Assembly: GCF_029428875.1 (NCBI RefSeq)
Contig: NZ_JAJSOO010000001.1
Location: 2,108,001-2,172,000, forward strand
Reading direction: 5' to 3'
From: Streptomyces sp. JH34
GTDB taxonomy: Bacteria; Actinomycetota; Actinomycetes; Streptomycetales; Streptomycetaceae
Length of the DNA stretch: 64,000 bases
Both the position numbers and the translations under genes were made by a program. Shown here piece by piece: positions 1 to 8,900 of the stretch (the stretch's first letter is position 1; every line of letters begins with the position of its first letter). The notes beneath the pieces are model-generated. The model did not search any database. It worked only from the letters and a program-made list of their open reading frames with translations, and was not told the origin of the DNA.

Positions 1-522
1 TCCCGCGCAGGCTCCGGCCGTGAACGCGAAGGCCGCGTACGCGAGGGGGACGATGCCCCGGCCGTCGAAGAGGAGCGGGGTGAAACGGTCGCTGTTCACC
101 TCGTCGAGCGGGGAGGCCCACCAGGTCACCATCAGGCTGAGCAGCCCGGTGACGGCCACGGCCGCCAGGCCGACGGTGGTCAGCTTGACGGCGAGCCAGT
201 GAGTGCGGGTGATGCTCTGGTTCCAGATCAGCCGGTGGGTACCCGTCTCCAGTTCGCGGGCGATCAGGGGCGCGCCCCAGAAGACGCCCATGAGGCCCGG
301 CACGGCGATCAGGAGGCCGGTGACGAAGGCGGCCAGGGTCTCGTACCGCGTGACGAACGCGTTCTCGGCGGGGCCGCAGTCGCCGCCGCACACGGCGACC
401 GTGCTGTCGTAGGTGTCCCGGAGCTCGGCCCCGGTGACCACCAGGGCCGCCGTCACGACGACGAGGGCCGCGAGGGCGACCAGGGTCTGGACGCGGTACT
501 GGCGCCAGGTCAGCCAGATCAT
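1..522 (-). CDS. ABC transporter permease subunit, partial (C-terminus beyond left edge)
   Basis: Only the first 174 codons are inside the window and there is no stop. The protein starts M-I-W-L-T-W-R-Q and has hydrophobic stretches near residues 13-30, 65-83, 112-134 and 157-173, with a short extracytoplasmic Cys-Gly-rich loop near 45-50. This is the look of an ABC-2 type exporter permease. Its ATG overlaps the stop of the upstream ATPase gene (ATGA), so the two are almost certainly co-translated. Together with the GntR gene it forms a regulator-ATPase-permease operon of the YtrA kind, usually linked to cell-envelope stress or small-molecule export. The substrate cannot be told from the sequence. 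Confidence 0.8.
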   Translation of the reverse strand, partial: MIWLTWRQYRVQTLVALAALVVVTAALVVTGAELRDTYDSTVAVCGGDCGPAENAFVTRYETLAAFVTGLLIAVPGLMGVFWGAPLIARELETGTHRLIWNQSITRTHWLAVKLTTVGLAAVAVTGLLSLMVTWWASPLDEVNSDRFTPLLFDGRGIVPLAYAAFAFTAGACAG

Positions 523-1412
523 CGCTGTGCCTCCAGGGCGGATCGGCGGGCGGGGCCGGACTCGCCCTCGGCCATGTACGTCAGGACGAGGTCTTCCAGG
601 CCGAGGGGCTCCAGGACCCAGGCCGGGTCGTGGACGGGGGCGGCGGACCGGACGACGAAGGTGCTCTGCCGTTCGGTGTGCGTGGCCCGCAGGACCGTCA
701 TCCCGTCCGGGAGGCTGTCCGCCTCGCGGCGTGCGGTGGTCAGCCGGAAGTGGGTGCCCAGGAGGTCGTCGACGTCCCCGGCGATCTGTACCCGGGAGGC
801 GACGAGCGAGATCAGGTGGTCGCAGACCCGCTCCAGGTCGGAGACCAGGTGCGAGGAGAGGACGACGGTGGTGCCGTGCTCGGCGACGTACTCCATGAGC
901 GCCTGGAGGAACTCGCGGCGGGCCAGGGGGTCGAGGGCTGCCACGGGCTCGTCGAGGATGAGCAGTTCGGGCCGCTTGGCGACGGCGAGGGTGAGGGCGA
1001 CCTGGGCGCGCTGGCCTCCGGAGAGCCTGCCGACGCGCTGCCCGGGGTCGAGACCGAGGTCCTGGATGCGGCCGTCCGCGAGCCGCGCGTCCCAGGCGGG
1101 GTTCAGCCGCGCGCCCAGACGCAGGTGGTCCGCGACGGACAGTGCGGAGTAGGTCGGGGTGTCCTGGGCGACGAACCCGACCCTGGCGAGCTGCGCGGTG
1201 TCCTCCGCGGGGGTCCGGCCGAGGACCCGGATCGTGCCGGAGGTCGGGGCGATCAGCCCGCAGGCCAGTTGTAACAGGGTGGACTTTCCGGCCCCGTTGG
1301 GGCCGACGAGGCCGACGACGCGGCCGGGCGGCACGCTGATCGTGCAGTCCGAGAGGGCCTGGCGGCGGCCGTACCGCTTGCCCAGGCCTTTCGCTTCCAG
1401 AATGGCGGTCAT
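519..1412 (-). CDS. ABC transporter ATP-binding protein
   Basis: A 297-residue ATPase that should energise the membrane protein encoded next to it. It shows a Walker A motif GPNGAGKST near residues 36-44, an LSGGQ signature, a Walker B LLILDEP and the H-loop SSH. An in-frame upstream start at 1505 exists, but ATG 1412 is preferred: it overlaps the stop of the GntR gene by 4 bp, and the protein then begins with the usual ABC beta strand (TAILEAKGLGKRYG). The C-terminal 80 residues are poorly conserved and resemble the accessory tail of antibiotic or lantibiotic-type exporters. Translation is coupled on both sides by ATGA overlaps. Confidence 0.92.
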   Translation of the reverse strand: MTAILEAKGLGKRYGRRQALSDCTISVPPGRVVGLVGPNGAGKSTLLQLACGLIAPTSGTIRVLGRTPAEDTAQLARVGFVAQDTPTYSALSVADHLRLGARLNPAWDARLADGRIQDLGLDPGQRVGRLSGGQRAQVALTLAVAKRPELLILDEPVAALDPLARREFLQALMEYVAEHGTTVVLSSHLVSDLERVCDHLISLVASRVQIAGDVDDLLGTHFRLTTARREADSLPDGMTVLRATHTERQSTFVVRSAAPVHDPAWVLEPLGLEDLVLTYMAEGESGPARRSALEAQR

Positions 1413-1798
1413 CGCTCCTCTTCGGTGGACGTGCGGAAGGTGCTCAGGAACAGGGCCTCGATGCTCTCCTCTTCCAGCCCGGCGGCCCGTGCCCGGCCGA
1501 GCCATCCGCGCAACTCCTGTCGCAGCGGCTCGTGTTCGGACAGCGACGCGTCGCTGAGGGTGCTGGACACGAAGGTGCCGACGCCCGGCTTCTTGGCGAC
1601 CAGGCCCTCGTACTCCAGCTCCCGGTACGCCTTGAGCACGGTGTTGGGGTTGATCGCCACCCTGGCCGCGACGTCCTTGACCGTGGGCAGACGGTCACCC
1701 TCGAACAGCAGGCCCAGGCGCATGGCCCGGCGCACCTGGTGGACCAGTTGCAGGTACGGCGCGACACCGGACCGGGCATCCAGGTGAAACTCGATCAC
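1409..1798 (-). CDS. GntR-family (YtrA subfamily) transcriptional regulator
   Basis: A 129-residue protein with an N-terminal winged helix (PYLQLVHQVRRAMRLGLL, then KDVAARVAINPNTVLKAYRELEYEGLV) and only a short C-terminal helical tail. That is typical of the YtrA subfamily, which lacks a large effector domain and usually represses its own operon. The start is GTG 1798, with AGAGGAGA just upstream. It is the first gene of the ABC exporter operon, whose promoter region carries a short palindrome. The inducer is unknown; in this family derepression commonly follows exposure to envelope-active antibiotics, which is an inference here. Confidence 0.9.
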   Translation of the reverse strand: MIEFHLDARSGVAPYLQLVHQVRRAMRLGLLFEGDRLPTVKDVAARVAINPNTVLKAYRELEYEGLVAKKPGVGTFVSSTLSDASLSEHEPLRQELRGWLGRARAAGLEEESIEALFLSTFRTSTEEER

Positions 1799-1814
1799 CG
1801 TCTCCTCTATTCAT

Positions 1815-1826
1815 CTAGGTTCCTAG
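1815..1826. promoter_or_regulatory. candidate GntR (YtrA) operator
   Basis: CTAGG-TT-CCTAG is an interrupted palindrome with 5-bp arms. It lies just downstream of the putative start of transcription of the GntR-ABC operon and 17 bp before the GTG start. Autorepression at such a position is common for YtrA-type regulators; binding here is an inference. Confidence 0.4.
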
Positions 1827-1827
1827 C

Positions 1828-1860
1828 ACTATAGGACTCTAGCGGCACCGGGCTTGTCAA
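1828..1860 (-). promoter_or_regulatory. putative promoter of the gntR-ABC operon
   Basis: On the minus strand a perfect -35 hexamer TTGACA (1860-1855) is followed by TATAGT (1833-1828). The spacing is 21 bp, longer than the usual 17-18, so either the promoter is weak without an activator or a less obvious -10 (for example TCCTAT) is used. Confidence 0.4.
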
Positions 1861-1929
1861 CGGGCTCGGGAGGAAGGGGCGTTGAAGATGACGTCCATGG
1901 ACGGCCCGGTTTCGGGAAGGCGAAGAGGT

Positions 1930-2673
1930 ATGAGTTCCAGAACCCGCACGCACGGACGTCACCTGGTCGCGCTGCTGCTGGCCGCTCCCCTCGTCGCGGC
2001 GTGCGGTGGCGGGGACTCCGGCGGGCGCCTCGGTCCGACAGTGCCGGAGATGGCCCGCGGGCAGCACCTGGTGATCACCACCGGGGAAGGCGTGCGGCTG
2101 CGGCCGTCCGACGACGGCCGGGCCGTCGTCGATCCGCGGGTCACGAGCCGCTGGTCGCACCGCGAGGACACCTGGGCGCTCGACCTGTCCTGCGGGGACC
2201 ACGGCGAGCGGTGCCCCCGCATGCCGGTGGTGGACGTCCCGGCCGGCGTCTCCGTCGCCGTCACCGCACGGAACGCGGGCATCGAGGTGACCGGCCTGCC
2301 GGCGGAACTGGACCTGACCACCGTCACCGGCGACGTCACGGTCGCCCGGTCCGGCGGGGACGACGCCACCGTCCGGCTCGTCACCCGCAACGGCTCCGTC
2401 CGCGCGAACGGCCTGCGTTCCGGGACGTTGCACGCCGAGACGGTCAACGGCGACGTGACACTGGGCAGCGCGGCCTCACCCGCGCGCCTGACCGCCACGA
2501 CCGAGAACGGTTCGGTGCGTGTGGACCTTCCTCCCGGCGCACCCGCCTACGACGTCACCGCCACCACACGGAACGGCCGGACCTCGGTCGGCGTCCCCAC
2601 CGACGCGGAGGGGGCACGGCACACCATGAGGCTCGGCAGCGTCAACGGCGACGTCACCGCCACACGCGGCTGA
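1930..2673 (+). CDS. Secreted lipoprotein with DUF4097-type beta-repeat domain
   Basis: About 247 residues. The N-terminus has a basic region, a hydrophobic core (LVALLLAAPLVAAC) and a lipobox cysteine at residue 25, so the protein is exported and lipid-anchored. The mature part is built of short beta-strand repeats with recurring NGS/NGD turns (TRNGSVRANGL, TVNGDVTLG, TENGSVRVDL, SVNGDVTATRG), the signature of DUF4097 adhesin-like proteins. ATG 1930 is chosen because it gives a normal signal peptide. An in-frame ATG at 1888 with AGGAAGGGG upstream, or TTG 1882, is also possible. The gene is divergent from the GntR operon. No function is assigned. Confidence 0.75.
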   Translation: MSSRTRTHGRHLVALLLAAPLVAACGGGDSGGRLGPTVPEMARGQHLVITTGEGVRLRPSDDGRAVVDPRVTSRWSHREDTWALDLSCGDHGERCPRMPVVDVPAGVSVAVTARNAGIEVTGLPAELDLTTVTGDVTVARSGGDDATVRLVTRNGSVRANGLRSGTLHAETVNGDVTLGSAASPARLTATTENGSVRVDLPPGAPAYDVTATTRNGRTSVGVPTDAEGARHTMRLGSVNGDVTATRG

Positions 2674-2689
2674 GGGAGTCCGCACGGGC

Positions 2690-3643
2690 CTACGGGTGTT
2701 CCCCCGGCCCGCCCGGGTTCGACGCGAAGCGGGTGGGCGAGAGGGCGGCGTCCTCCTCCCCCGGCTCCAGCAGGGTGGCGGCGGCGCCCACGATGAGGCG
2801 GTCCGGTTCACCGACGGCATCGGTGTCCTTCGCCGCGTACTCGATGCCCGCGAGCAGGCTGCGCATCGCCTCGAGGCGGGCCCTGCGCTTGTCGTTGCTC
2901 TTCACGACGGTCCAGGGCGCGTGACCGGTGTCGGTGGCGCGGAACATGCGGATCTTCGCCGTCGTGTAGTCGTCCCAGCGGTCGAGGGAGTCGATGTCCG
3001 TGGGCGAGAGCTTCCACTGGCGCACCGGGTCGACCTGGCGTATGGCGAAACGCGTGCGCTGTTCGGCGCGGGAGACGGAGAACCAGAACTTGACCACGAT
3101 GATCCCGTCGTCGACGAGCATCCGCTCGAAGTCCGGGCACTGCCGCAGGAACAGTTCGTACTCGGGCGGGGTGCAGAAGCCCATGACCCGCTCGACTCCG
3201 GCGCGGTTGTACCAGGACCGGTCGAAGAACACGATCTCGCCTGGTGCCGGCAGATGGGCGACATAGCGCTGGAAGTACCACTGGCCCCGCTCACGGTCCG
3301 TGGGCTTGTCCAGGGCCACGATGCGTGCCCCACGGGGATTGAGGCGCTCGGTGAAGCGCTGGATCGTGCCGCCCTTGCCGGCCGCGTCACGCCCCTCGCA
3401 GACCACGACGATCCGGGCGCCGGTGTCCTTCGTCCACCGCTGCAGTTTCAGCATCTCGATCTGCAGGATGCGCTTGATCCGCTCGTACTCTCTGCGGCGG
3501 ATCTTGCGGTCGTACGGGTAGTTCTCACGCCAGGTCTTGATCGGCCTGCCTTCTTCGTCCAGCAGGATCGGCTGCTCCGGCCTGCTGGTGTCGACGGTCA
3601 GGCCGTGCAGGAGTTCCTTCTCCACCCGGTCACGGTTCACCAT
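2690..3643 (-). CDS. ppk2: Polyphosphate kinase 2 (PPK2 family)
   Basis: A 317-residue protein that should transfer phosphate between polyphosphate and nucleotides. The P-loop-like Walker A is GRDAAGKGG near residue 86, followed by the family motifs RYVAHLPAPGEIVFFDRSWYNRAGVE (shown as separate strands RYVAHL and FFDRSWYNR) and a lid region rich in Arg. Length and a single PPK2 domain fit class I enzymes (NDP phosphorylating), but the class cannot be fixed by eye. The start is ATG 3643. There is no clear ribosome binding site except GAGGTGACAGG, which lies partly inside the base of a large hairpin (3653-3703). The stop is 16 bp from that of the convergent lipoprotein gene. Confidence 0.92.
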   Translation of the reverse strand: MVNRDRVEKELLHGLTVDTSRPEQPILLDEEGRPIKTWRENYPYDRKIRRREYERIKRILQIEMLKLQRWTKDTGARIVVVCEGRDAAGKGGTIQRFTERLNPRGARIVALDKPTDRERGQWYFQRYVAHLPAPGEIVFFDRSWYNRAGVERVMGFCTPPEYELFLRQCPDFERMLVDDGIIVVKFWFSVSRAEQRTRFAIRQVDPVRQWKLSPTDIDSLDRWDDYTTAKIRMFRATDTGHAPWTVVKSNDKRRARLEAMRSLLAGIEYAAKDTDAVGEPDRLIVGAAATLLEPGEEDAALSPTRFASNPGGPGEHP

Positions 3644-3652
3644 ACAAAGCCT

Positions 3653-3703
3653 GTCACCTCATCGGGCCCGTGCAAACCGGGAGCACGGGTTCGATGAGGT
3701 GGC
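3653..3703 (-). promoter_or_regulatory. large hairpin in the ppk2 5' leader
   Basis: An inverted repeat with arms CACCTCATCG-gg-CCCGTGC and GCACGGG-tt-CGATGAGGTG and a 9-nt loop. It forms about 18-20 pairs, including G-U pairs in one strand. The 3' base is about 10 nt before the ppk2 start codon and includes the only purine-rich stretch able to act as ribosome binding site. The neighbouring gene is divergent, so this is not a terminator of an upstream gene. Confidence 0.55.
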
Positions 3704-3807
3704 GGCGCGGCCTACTCCGCCTTCTCCGTCTTCTCCGCGAAGAGCCGTGCACCGTTCCCCACCCCTGCTTGTCGCCCCCGGGGACGGGGCGCACCGGCGA
3801 GGATAAG

Positions 3808-3822
3808 TAAGGTTGGCCTAAC
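3808..3822. promoter_or_regulatory. candidate iron box (DmdR/IdeR-like site)
   Basis: TAAGGTTGGCCTAAC matches the left half and centre of the actinobacterial iron box (AGGTTnGnCTAAC) but lacks the right-hand CCT. It lies about 50 bp upstream of the TTG start of the PPOX-fold flavoprotein gene, where a promoter is expected. Confidence 0.35.
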
Positions 3823-3873
3823 AGTGCCAGGTCAGCGATCCGCTGCAGTGCCCCGTGAGGTACGGAGAACCCC

Positions 3874-4461
3874 TTGTCGAACGCCGCGCCCGTGGCAGTC
3901 CCCGCCGCCGCGCCCTCCCCCGCCGGCGACCCCCTGGCCGGGGCCGTGCCCCTGCGGGACGCGGAGCAGCTGCGCGAGATCCTCGGAACGCCGTGGCCTC
4001 TCGTCATCGACAAGGTCCACGACGAACTCACCGAGGACGACCTGGACCTGCTGGCCCGGGCGCCGTTCTGCGCCGTCTCCACGTCCGACGCCGACGGCAA
4101 CTGCGACACCTCCCCGCGCGGCGGCGAGCCGGGCTTCACCCGGGTACTGGACTCCCGGACCCTCGTGATGCCCGACCTGCCGGGCAACCGGCGCGGCGAC
4201 AGCTTCCACAACATCCTGGCCAACCCGCACGTCGGCCTGCTGTACCTGATACCCGGCGCGATGACCGTCCTGCGGATCAACGGGCGGGCCCGTGTCCTCA
4301 CGGACGCCCCCGTCTTCGACGAGATGACGGTGAAGGGCCGGCGCCCCGACCTCGCGCTGGTCGTGGACATCGACGAGATCTACCTGCACTGCCCGGCGTC
4401 GCTCAAGCGCTCGGGGATGTGGGCGCCGGAGAGGTGGGAGGGCGCGGAGGGGACGGCCTGA
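3874..4461 (+). CDS. Pyridoxamine 5'-phosphate oxidase-fold FMN-binding protein
   Basis: A 195-residue protein of the PPOX split-barrel family, probably the MSMEG_1061-like FMN-dependent group. Visible features are the first strands of the barrel (FCAVSTSDADGNCDTSPRG), a flavin-contact stretch PGNRRGDSFHNILANPHVGLLYL and the closing YLHCPASLKRSGMW. The substrate is unknown; the family includes F420 or FMN-linked reductases and haem-handling proteins. The start is TTG 3874 with CGGAGA upstream. It ends 4 bp before the stop of the convergent membrane-protein gene, leaving no room for a separate terminator. A possible iron box upstream hints at iron-responsive expression. Confidence 0.82.
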   Translation: MSNAAPVAVPAAAPSPAGDPLAGAVPLRDAEQLREILGTPWPLVIDKVHDELTEDDLDLLARAPFCAVSTSDADGNCDTSPRGGEPGFTRVLDSRTLVMPDLPGNRRGDSFHNILANPHVGLLYLIPGAMTVLRINGRARVLTDAPVFDEMTVKGRRPDLALVVDIDEIYLHCPASLKRSGMWAPERWEGAEGTA

Positions 4462-4465
4462 CCGG

Positions 4466-5863
4466 CTAGAACCCGCCTCCGCCGAAGTCTCCGCCGCCCC
4501 CGAAGCCACCGCCGCCGAACCCTCCGCCGTCGCCGAACCCGCCTCCGCCGAAGCCGGAGGAGTCGAAGTCGGAGCCCGAGACGTCACCGCCGCCCCAGTC
4601 GCCGCCTCCGCCCCCGCCGAAGTCACCGCCGCCGTACTCCGCGGCGTACGCCGGGGTGGAGAGCATCGAGCCGAGCATGGTGCCGACCAGCAGGCCCGGG
4701 AGCAGGCCGCCGCCGAAGTAACCGCCGGCCCAGGGGCCGTACGCCGGGCCCGCCTCCCAGTAGGGCCGCCGTCGCCCGTCGCCGACGTCGACCGTGCGGC
4801 TCATGGGGTCCTCGCCCTCGCGCAGCCGGACCTCGTCGGCGCCGCAGACGGGGACCTCACGGGCCGCCCCGCCGGACGGCGTCCACCGGACGTCCGCCAC
4901 CGAGGGGCCGTGGCGAGGGTCGAAGAAGCAGGGCGGGCGGCGCGCCGGGAGCGCGCGGCCCCTGCGGCGGGCCTCCAGGACGGCGAGGGAGAACCGGCCG
5001 TCCTCCAGGGCCTGGGTGACCCCGCGTACGTCGGAGGGGTGATGGGCGTTCCCCATGCGCGATTTGGCGTCCTCGTAGGAGTCGAGCGCGCGCTCGTAGT
5101 CGATGCGCATCGCGTCGTCGGCGCCCTTCTCGCCCGGATGGAAGTCCAGTCGGTCCAGGGTCTCGCCGTAGGCGGTGATGTCCTCGTCCACGACGACCCG
5201 GAGCTTCTCCAGGGCGGCCTGTTCCTCCTCCTCCGTGCGCCTCCTGTTGCGGCGGGCGACCGCGAACGCGGTGCCTCCGCCCAGCAGGACCAGGCCTCCG
5301 AGGACGACCAGACCGGTGACCGGGGCTCCGCCCGCGGAGCCGGCACCGCCGCTGTCGCCGGACCAGGAGGCCGGAGCGCTTCCCTTGGCCTGCTCGACGG
5401 CCCGGTCGACGAAGGCGTTGAGCTGGGTCGCGGCGTTCGTGTCCGTGCCGGGCGCCTTCACGGCGGTGACGAGGTTGTCGACGGCCCGTACCGGCATCAC
5501 CTGCGGGTCGGCGCCCGCGTCGAAGCCGTCGCCGAGCCGCACCGCGTAGACGCCGGTGACACCGGTGTCGGTGCGGAGGTTCTGCAGGAGGTTCTCCGGC
5601 GGGTACTGGGACGTCGCGGGGAGCACGGCCACGAAGACCGGTTTGTCGGCGTCCTTGATCTTCTTCTCCAGGGCGGCCTCCTGGGACGCCGAGAGCTGGC
5701 CGGCCGCCGCCGGGTCGACGTACACGGGGCCCTGTCGCAGGGCGCTCGCCGCGTCGCCGATCGTCGAGGGGGCGGCCTGGGCAGCGGGGGTCATCGCCAG
5801 CACGGCCGCCGAAAGTATCAGCAGCAGGCAGGCCCACAGGGGTGCGAACAGCCTCTTGCGCAT
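4466..5863 (-). CDS. Signal-peptide-bearing membrane protein with Gly-rich C-terminus
   Basis: About 465 residues. An N-terminal signal peptide (basic MRKR, hydrophobic core, AAQA-A cleavage) is followed by an extracytoplasmic domain reminiscent of TPM-type domains (DKPVFVAVLPATSQYP). A single transmembrane helix near residues 180-200 (VTGLVVLGGLVLLGGGTAFAV), a cytoplasmic acidic helical part (EEEEQAALEKLR) and a C-terminal hydrophobic stretch come next, ending in about 75 residues dominated by Gly, Asp, Ser and Phe. ATG 5863 is preferred over the upstream in-frame starts because only it gives the signal peptide. A strong hairpin sits 12 bp before the start. No function is assigned. Confidence 0.72.
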   Translation of the reverse strand: MRKRLFAPLWACLLLILSAAVLAMTPAAQAAPSTIGDAASALRQGPVYVDPAAAGQLSASQEAALEKKIKDADKPVFVAVLPATSQYPPENLLQNLRTDTGVTGVYAVRLGDGFDAGADPQVMPVRAVDNLVTAVKAPGTDTNAATQLNAFVDRAVEQAKGSAPASWSGDSGGAGSAGGAPVTGLVVLGGLVLLGGGTAFAVARRNRRRTEEEEQAALEKLRVVVDEDITAYGETLDRLDFHPGEKGADDAMRIDYERALDSYEDAKSRMGNAHHPSDVRGVTQALEDGRFSLAVLEARRRGRALPARRPPCFFDPRHGPSVADVRWTPSGGAAREVPVCGADEVRLREGEDPMSRTVDVGDGRRRPYWEAGPAYGPWAGGYFGGGLLPGLLVGTMLGSMLSTPAYAAEYGGGDFGGGGGGDWGGGDVSGSDFDSSGFGGGGFGDGGGFGGGGFGGGGDFGGGGF

Positions 5864-5875
5864 ACTCCGAAAGTA

Positions 5876-5911
5876 ACCCGGGCGGGCGACAAGTGCGTCG
5901 CCCGCCCGGGT
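5876..5911 (-). terminator. rho-independent-type terminator after the secreted GH3 gene
   Basis: A perfect 15-bp stem (ACCCGGGCGGGCGAC paired with its complement) with a 6-nt loop, 14 bp after the stop of the GH3 gene. There is no long T tract, as is usual in Streptomyces. It ends the seven-gene glucan operon and also abuts the ribosome binding site of the next gene. Confidence 0.8.
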
Positions 5912-5924
5912 TCGGTTTCCGCAT

Positions 5925-8900
5925 TTACACGGCGCGGTACGCCGTGCGCAGCTTCGCCACCGCACCGGTCAGATCACCGGTGAGCAGCAGATGGTCGGCC
6001 TCGGCGAACGGCTTGGACACCGCCGCGGTCAGCTTTCCACCGGTCCGCTGCTGGACCAGGAGCCTGGCCCGGTCCACGATCTCCTTGCCCGCCGCGGTCC
6101 TCCCGAGGCCCGCCCGCTCGGCGAGCTGCGCGGCGACGGCGAGAGCGGTGAGCGTGGCCTCGCCGCCCGTGGGGGCCTTGCGCAGGGTGGTCAGTCCCCA
6201 GCCGTAGGGGAACTGCGGGTCGTACGTCGCGTCGCCGACGTTGACCGGCAGCTGCGACTCGGACTTCGGCCAGGTCACCGGGAGCTGCCCGGTGAAGGCC
6301 CGCTTGCCGTAGAGGACGTCGGCGACGCCGTCGCCCTCGGTGCCCGGCAGCCAGGAGGCGACCAGGGCGTCGATGTCGCCGAGGCGGTCCCCGACGAGCT
6401 GGGGACGGCCGGAGACGACGAGGACCGCGCACCTCATCGCGGCGCAGACCGTGTCGACGGCCGCCTTGTCGGCATCGGTGAGCTCCAGGTCGTGCCCGTT
6501 GCCGACGTCTCCGATGCCCTCGGCGTACGGCTTCTCACCGACGACCACGACTCCGACGTCGTAGCCCGCGGTCGGGGCGGAGGCGTCCTTGGAGAAGGTG
6601 GCGGACGAGGTGTTCTTCTCGATGCCCTTCAGGATCGTCGTGCCGGTGGTGGTGGCACCGGAGGCGCCCTGCCAGCTGATGGTCCAGCCACCGGCCTGGT
6701 TGCCGAGGTCGTCGGCGTTGGAACCGGCGACGTAGACCTTCTGCGACGGCTTCAGCGGGAGCACCGAGCCGTCGTTCTTCAGGAGGACCTGGGACTTGGC
6801 GGCCGCCTCACGGGCGACCGCGCGGTGCTGCGCCGAGCCGACCTCGTCCAGGTTCGAGGTGTCGGCGTACGGCTTCTCGAAGAGCCCGAGGCGGAACTTC
6901 TGGGTGAGGATCCGCGCGACGGCGTCGTCGATGCGGGCCTGGCTGATCCGGCCGGCGGCGACCTCGTCCTGGAGCGTCCTCGTGAAGTCCTGGTACGCGG
7001 TCGGGACCATGATCATGTCCAGTCCGGCGTTGACCGAGGTGCGGACGTCGCTCGCGTAGTCACCGGGGATCTGGTCGATGGCCTGCCAGTCGCTGATGAC
7101 GAAGCCCTCGAAGCCCATCCGGTCCTTGAGCACGCCGTTGATCATCTCGGCGTTGGCGTGCATCTTCACCGGCCCGGCGTCGTCGCCGATGATGTCCAGC
7201 GAGGAGTAGGACGGCATGACCGTGCCGACGCCCCGCTTCACCGACTCGGCGAACGGCGAGAGGTGGACGGCTTCCAGCTCCTGCCGGGTGACCTTCGTGA
7301 CGCCCTGGTCGATGGTGTACGAGCCGGTGGTGGAGGAGCCGAACTCCGTGCCGCCGTCACCGACGAAGTGCTTGGCGCTGGCCAGCACCTTGTCGTTGCG
7401 GGCGAGGTCCTTGCCCGACGGGCTGCCCTGCATGCCGGTGATGACCGTCTCCATGGCCTCGACCAGGGCGGGGTCCTCGCCGTAGGCCTCGTAGGACCGG
7501 CCCCAGCGCTCGTCGCGGGTGACGCACACGCAGGGGGCGAAGTCCCACGGGATGCCGGTGGCGCGCACCTCGTTCGCGGTGACGGCGCCGGTCCTCTCCG
7601 CGAGCTTCGGGTCGCGGCCCGCGCCGATGCCGATGTTGTGCGGCATGATCGTCGAGCCGATGACGTTGTTGTGGCCGTGCACCGCGTCCACGCCGTAGAT
7701 CAGCGGGATCTGGAAGCGGGTGGCCTGCGCGCGCAGCTGGTAGGCGTCGACCATCTTCGCCCAGGCCGCCGCCGTGTTCGGGGTGGGCACGGAGCCGCCG
7801 CCCGAGAGCAGCGAGCCGAGGTCGTAGGCGGCGATGTCGCCCTGTGCCTTCAGCGCGTTGCGCTCGGCCTGGGTCATCTGGCCGGCCTTCTCGGCCGGGG
7901 ACATCCGCGACAACAGGTCGGCGACGCGCTTCTTCACCGGGAGCTTCGCGTTCTGGTAGGGCAGCCCGTGGGCGTCGATGACGACCTGCGGGTTCTCCTT
8001 GGGCGCCTTGGCGCCGGTGACGGTGAGCTCCAGCGGGATCGTCTCCGCGCTCTCGGCGCCCTTGTCCTTCGTGGTGGCCACGGTGACGGTGTGCGTGGTG
8101 CCGGAGGCGGTGCCCGCGGGGAAGGTGTGGGTGCCGGTGACCGGGGTGTAGTCCTCGCCGGCCGCGGCGGTGCCGCCCTTGGTCGTGTAGGCGACCGTGA
8201 CGGACTCCTCGGTGGGGACGGAGCCGGTGGTGGCGACGGAGATCCTGATGTCCGCCGTGCCGCCCTCCTCGACCGGGTGCACGGCGGAGTCGACGACGAC
8301 GCTCGACTTCAGGGCCGGGTCGGCCTTCCCGTACAGCTCGACCGCGTCCATGGCGAAGGAGCCGGGGGCGCCGGTCGGGAGGGTGAGGGCGTAGCCCCAC
8401 ATCTCGTTCAGGCCGAGGACCTGGTCGATGCCGCCGACGGGCTGGTAGTCGGCCCGGTAGACGAAGTCCGCGAAGGGGATCTCGATCTGGTGCCAGCCCT
8501 CCCAGTCGTCGGTGAAGGAGGTGGTCCACAGCTCGGAGGCGCCGCCGTTGGCTCCGCCGTCCTTGATCTCGAAGTTGATCCGCTTGCCCGAACCGGGCGG
8601 CAGGGGAGCGGTGTTCTGCCCGTACCACCAGAAGCGGATGCCCTTGTGGGCGGTCCAGTCCTTCGGGGGCTGGTCGACGGCGAACTCATGGCTGAGCCCG
8701 CCCCAGGCGCTGATGTCGTAGGTGCCCTGGAGCACCTTGTCGCCCTCGGGGGCGTCGGCGCGCTCCTCGAACGTCAGGGCGGGGTGGTCGTCCGCGTCAC
8801 CGCCCCAGGTGAACAGGGAGTCGGCGGGCGGGTTGCCGAAGGGGACCTCGCCCTCGAAGCGGTCGACGAGGACCGGTGCGGGGTCCTCCGCGCCGGCCGC

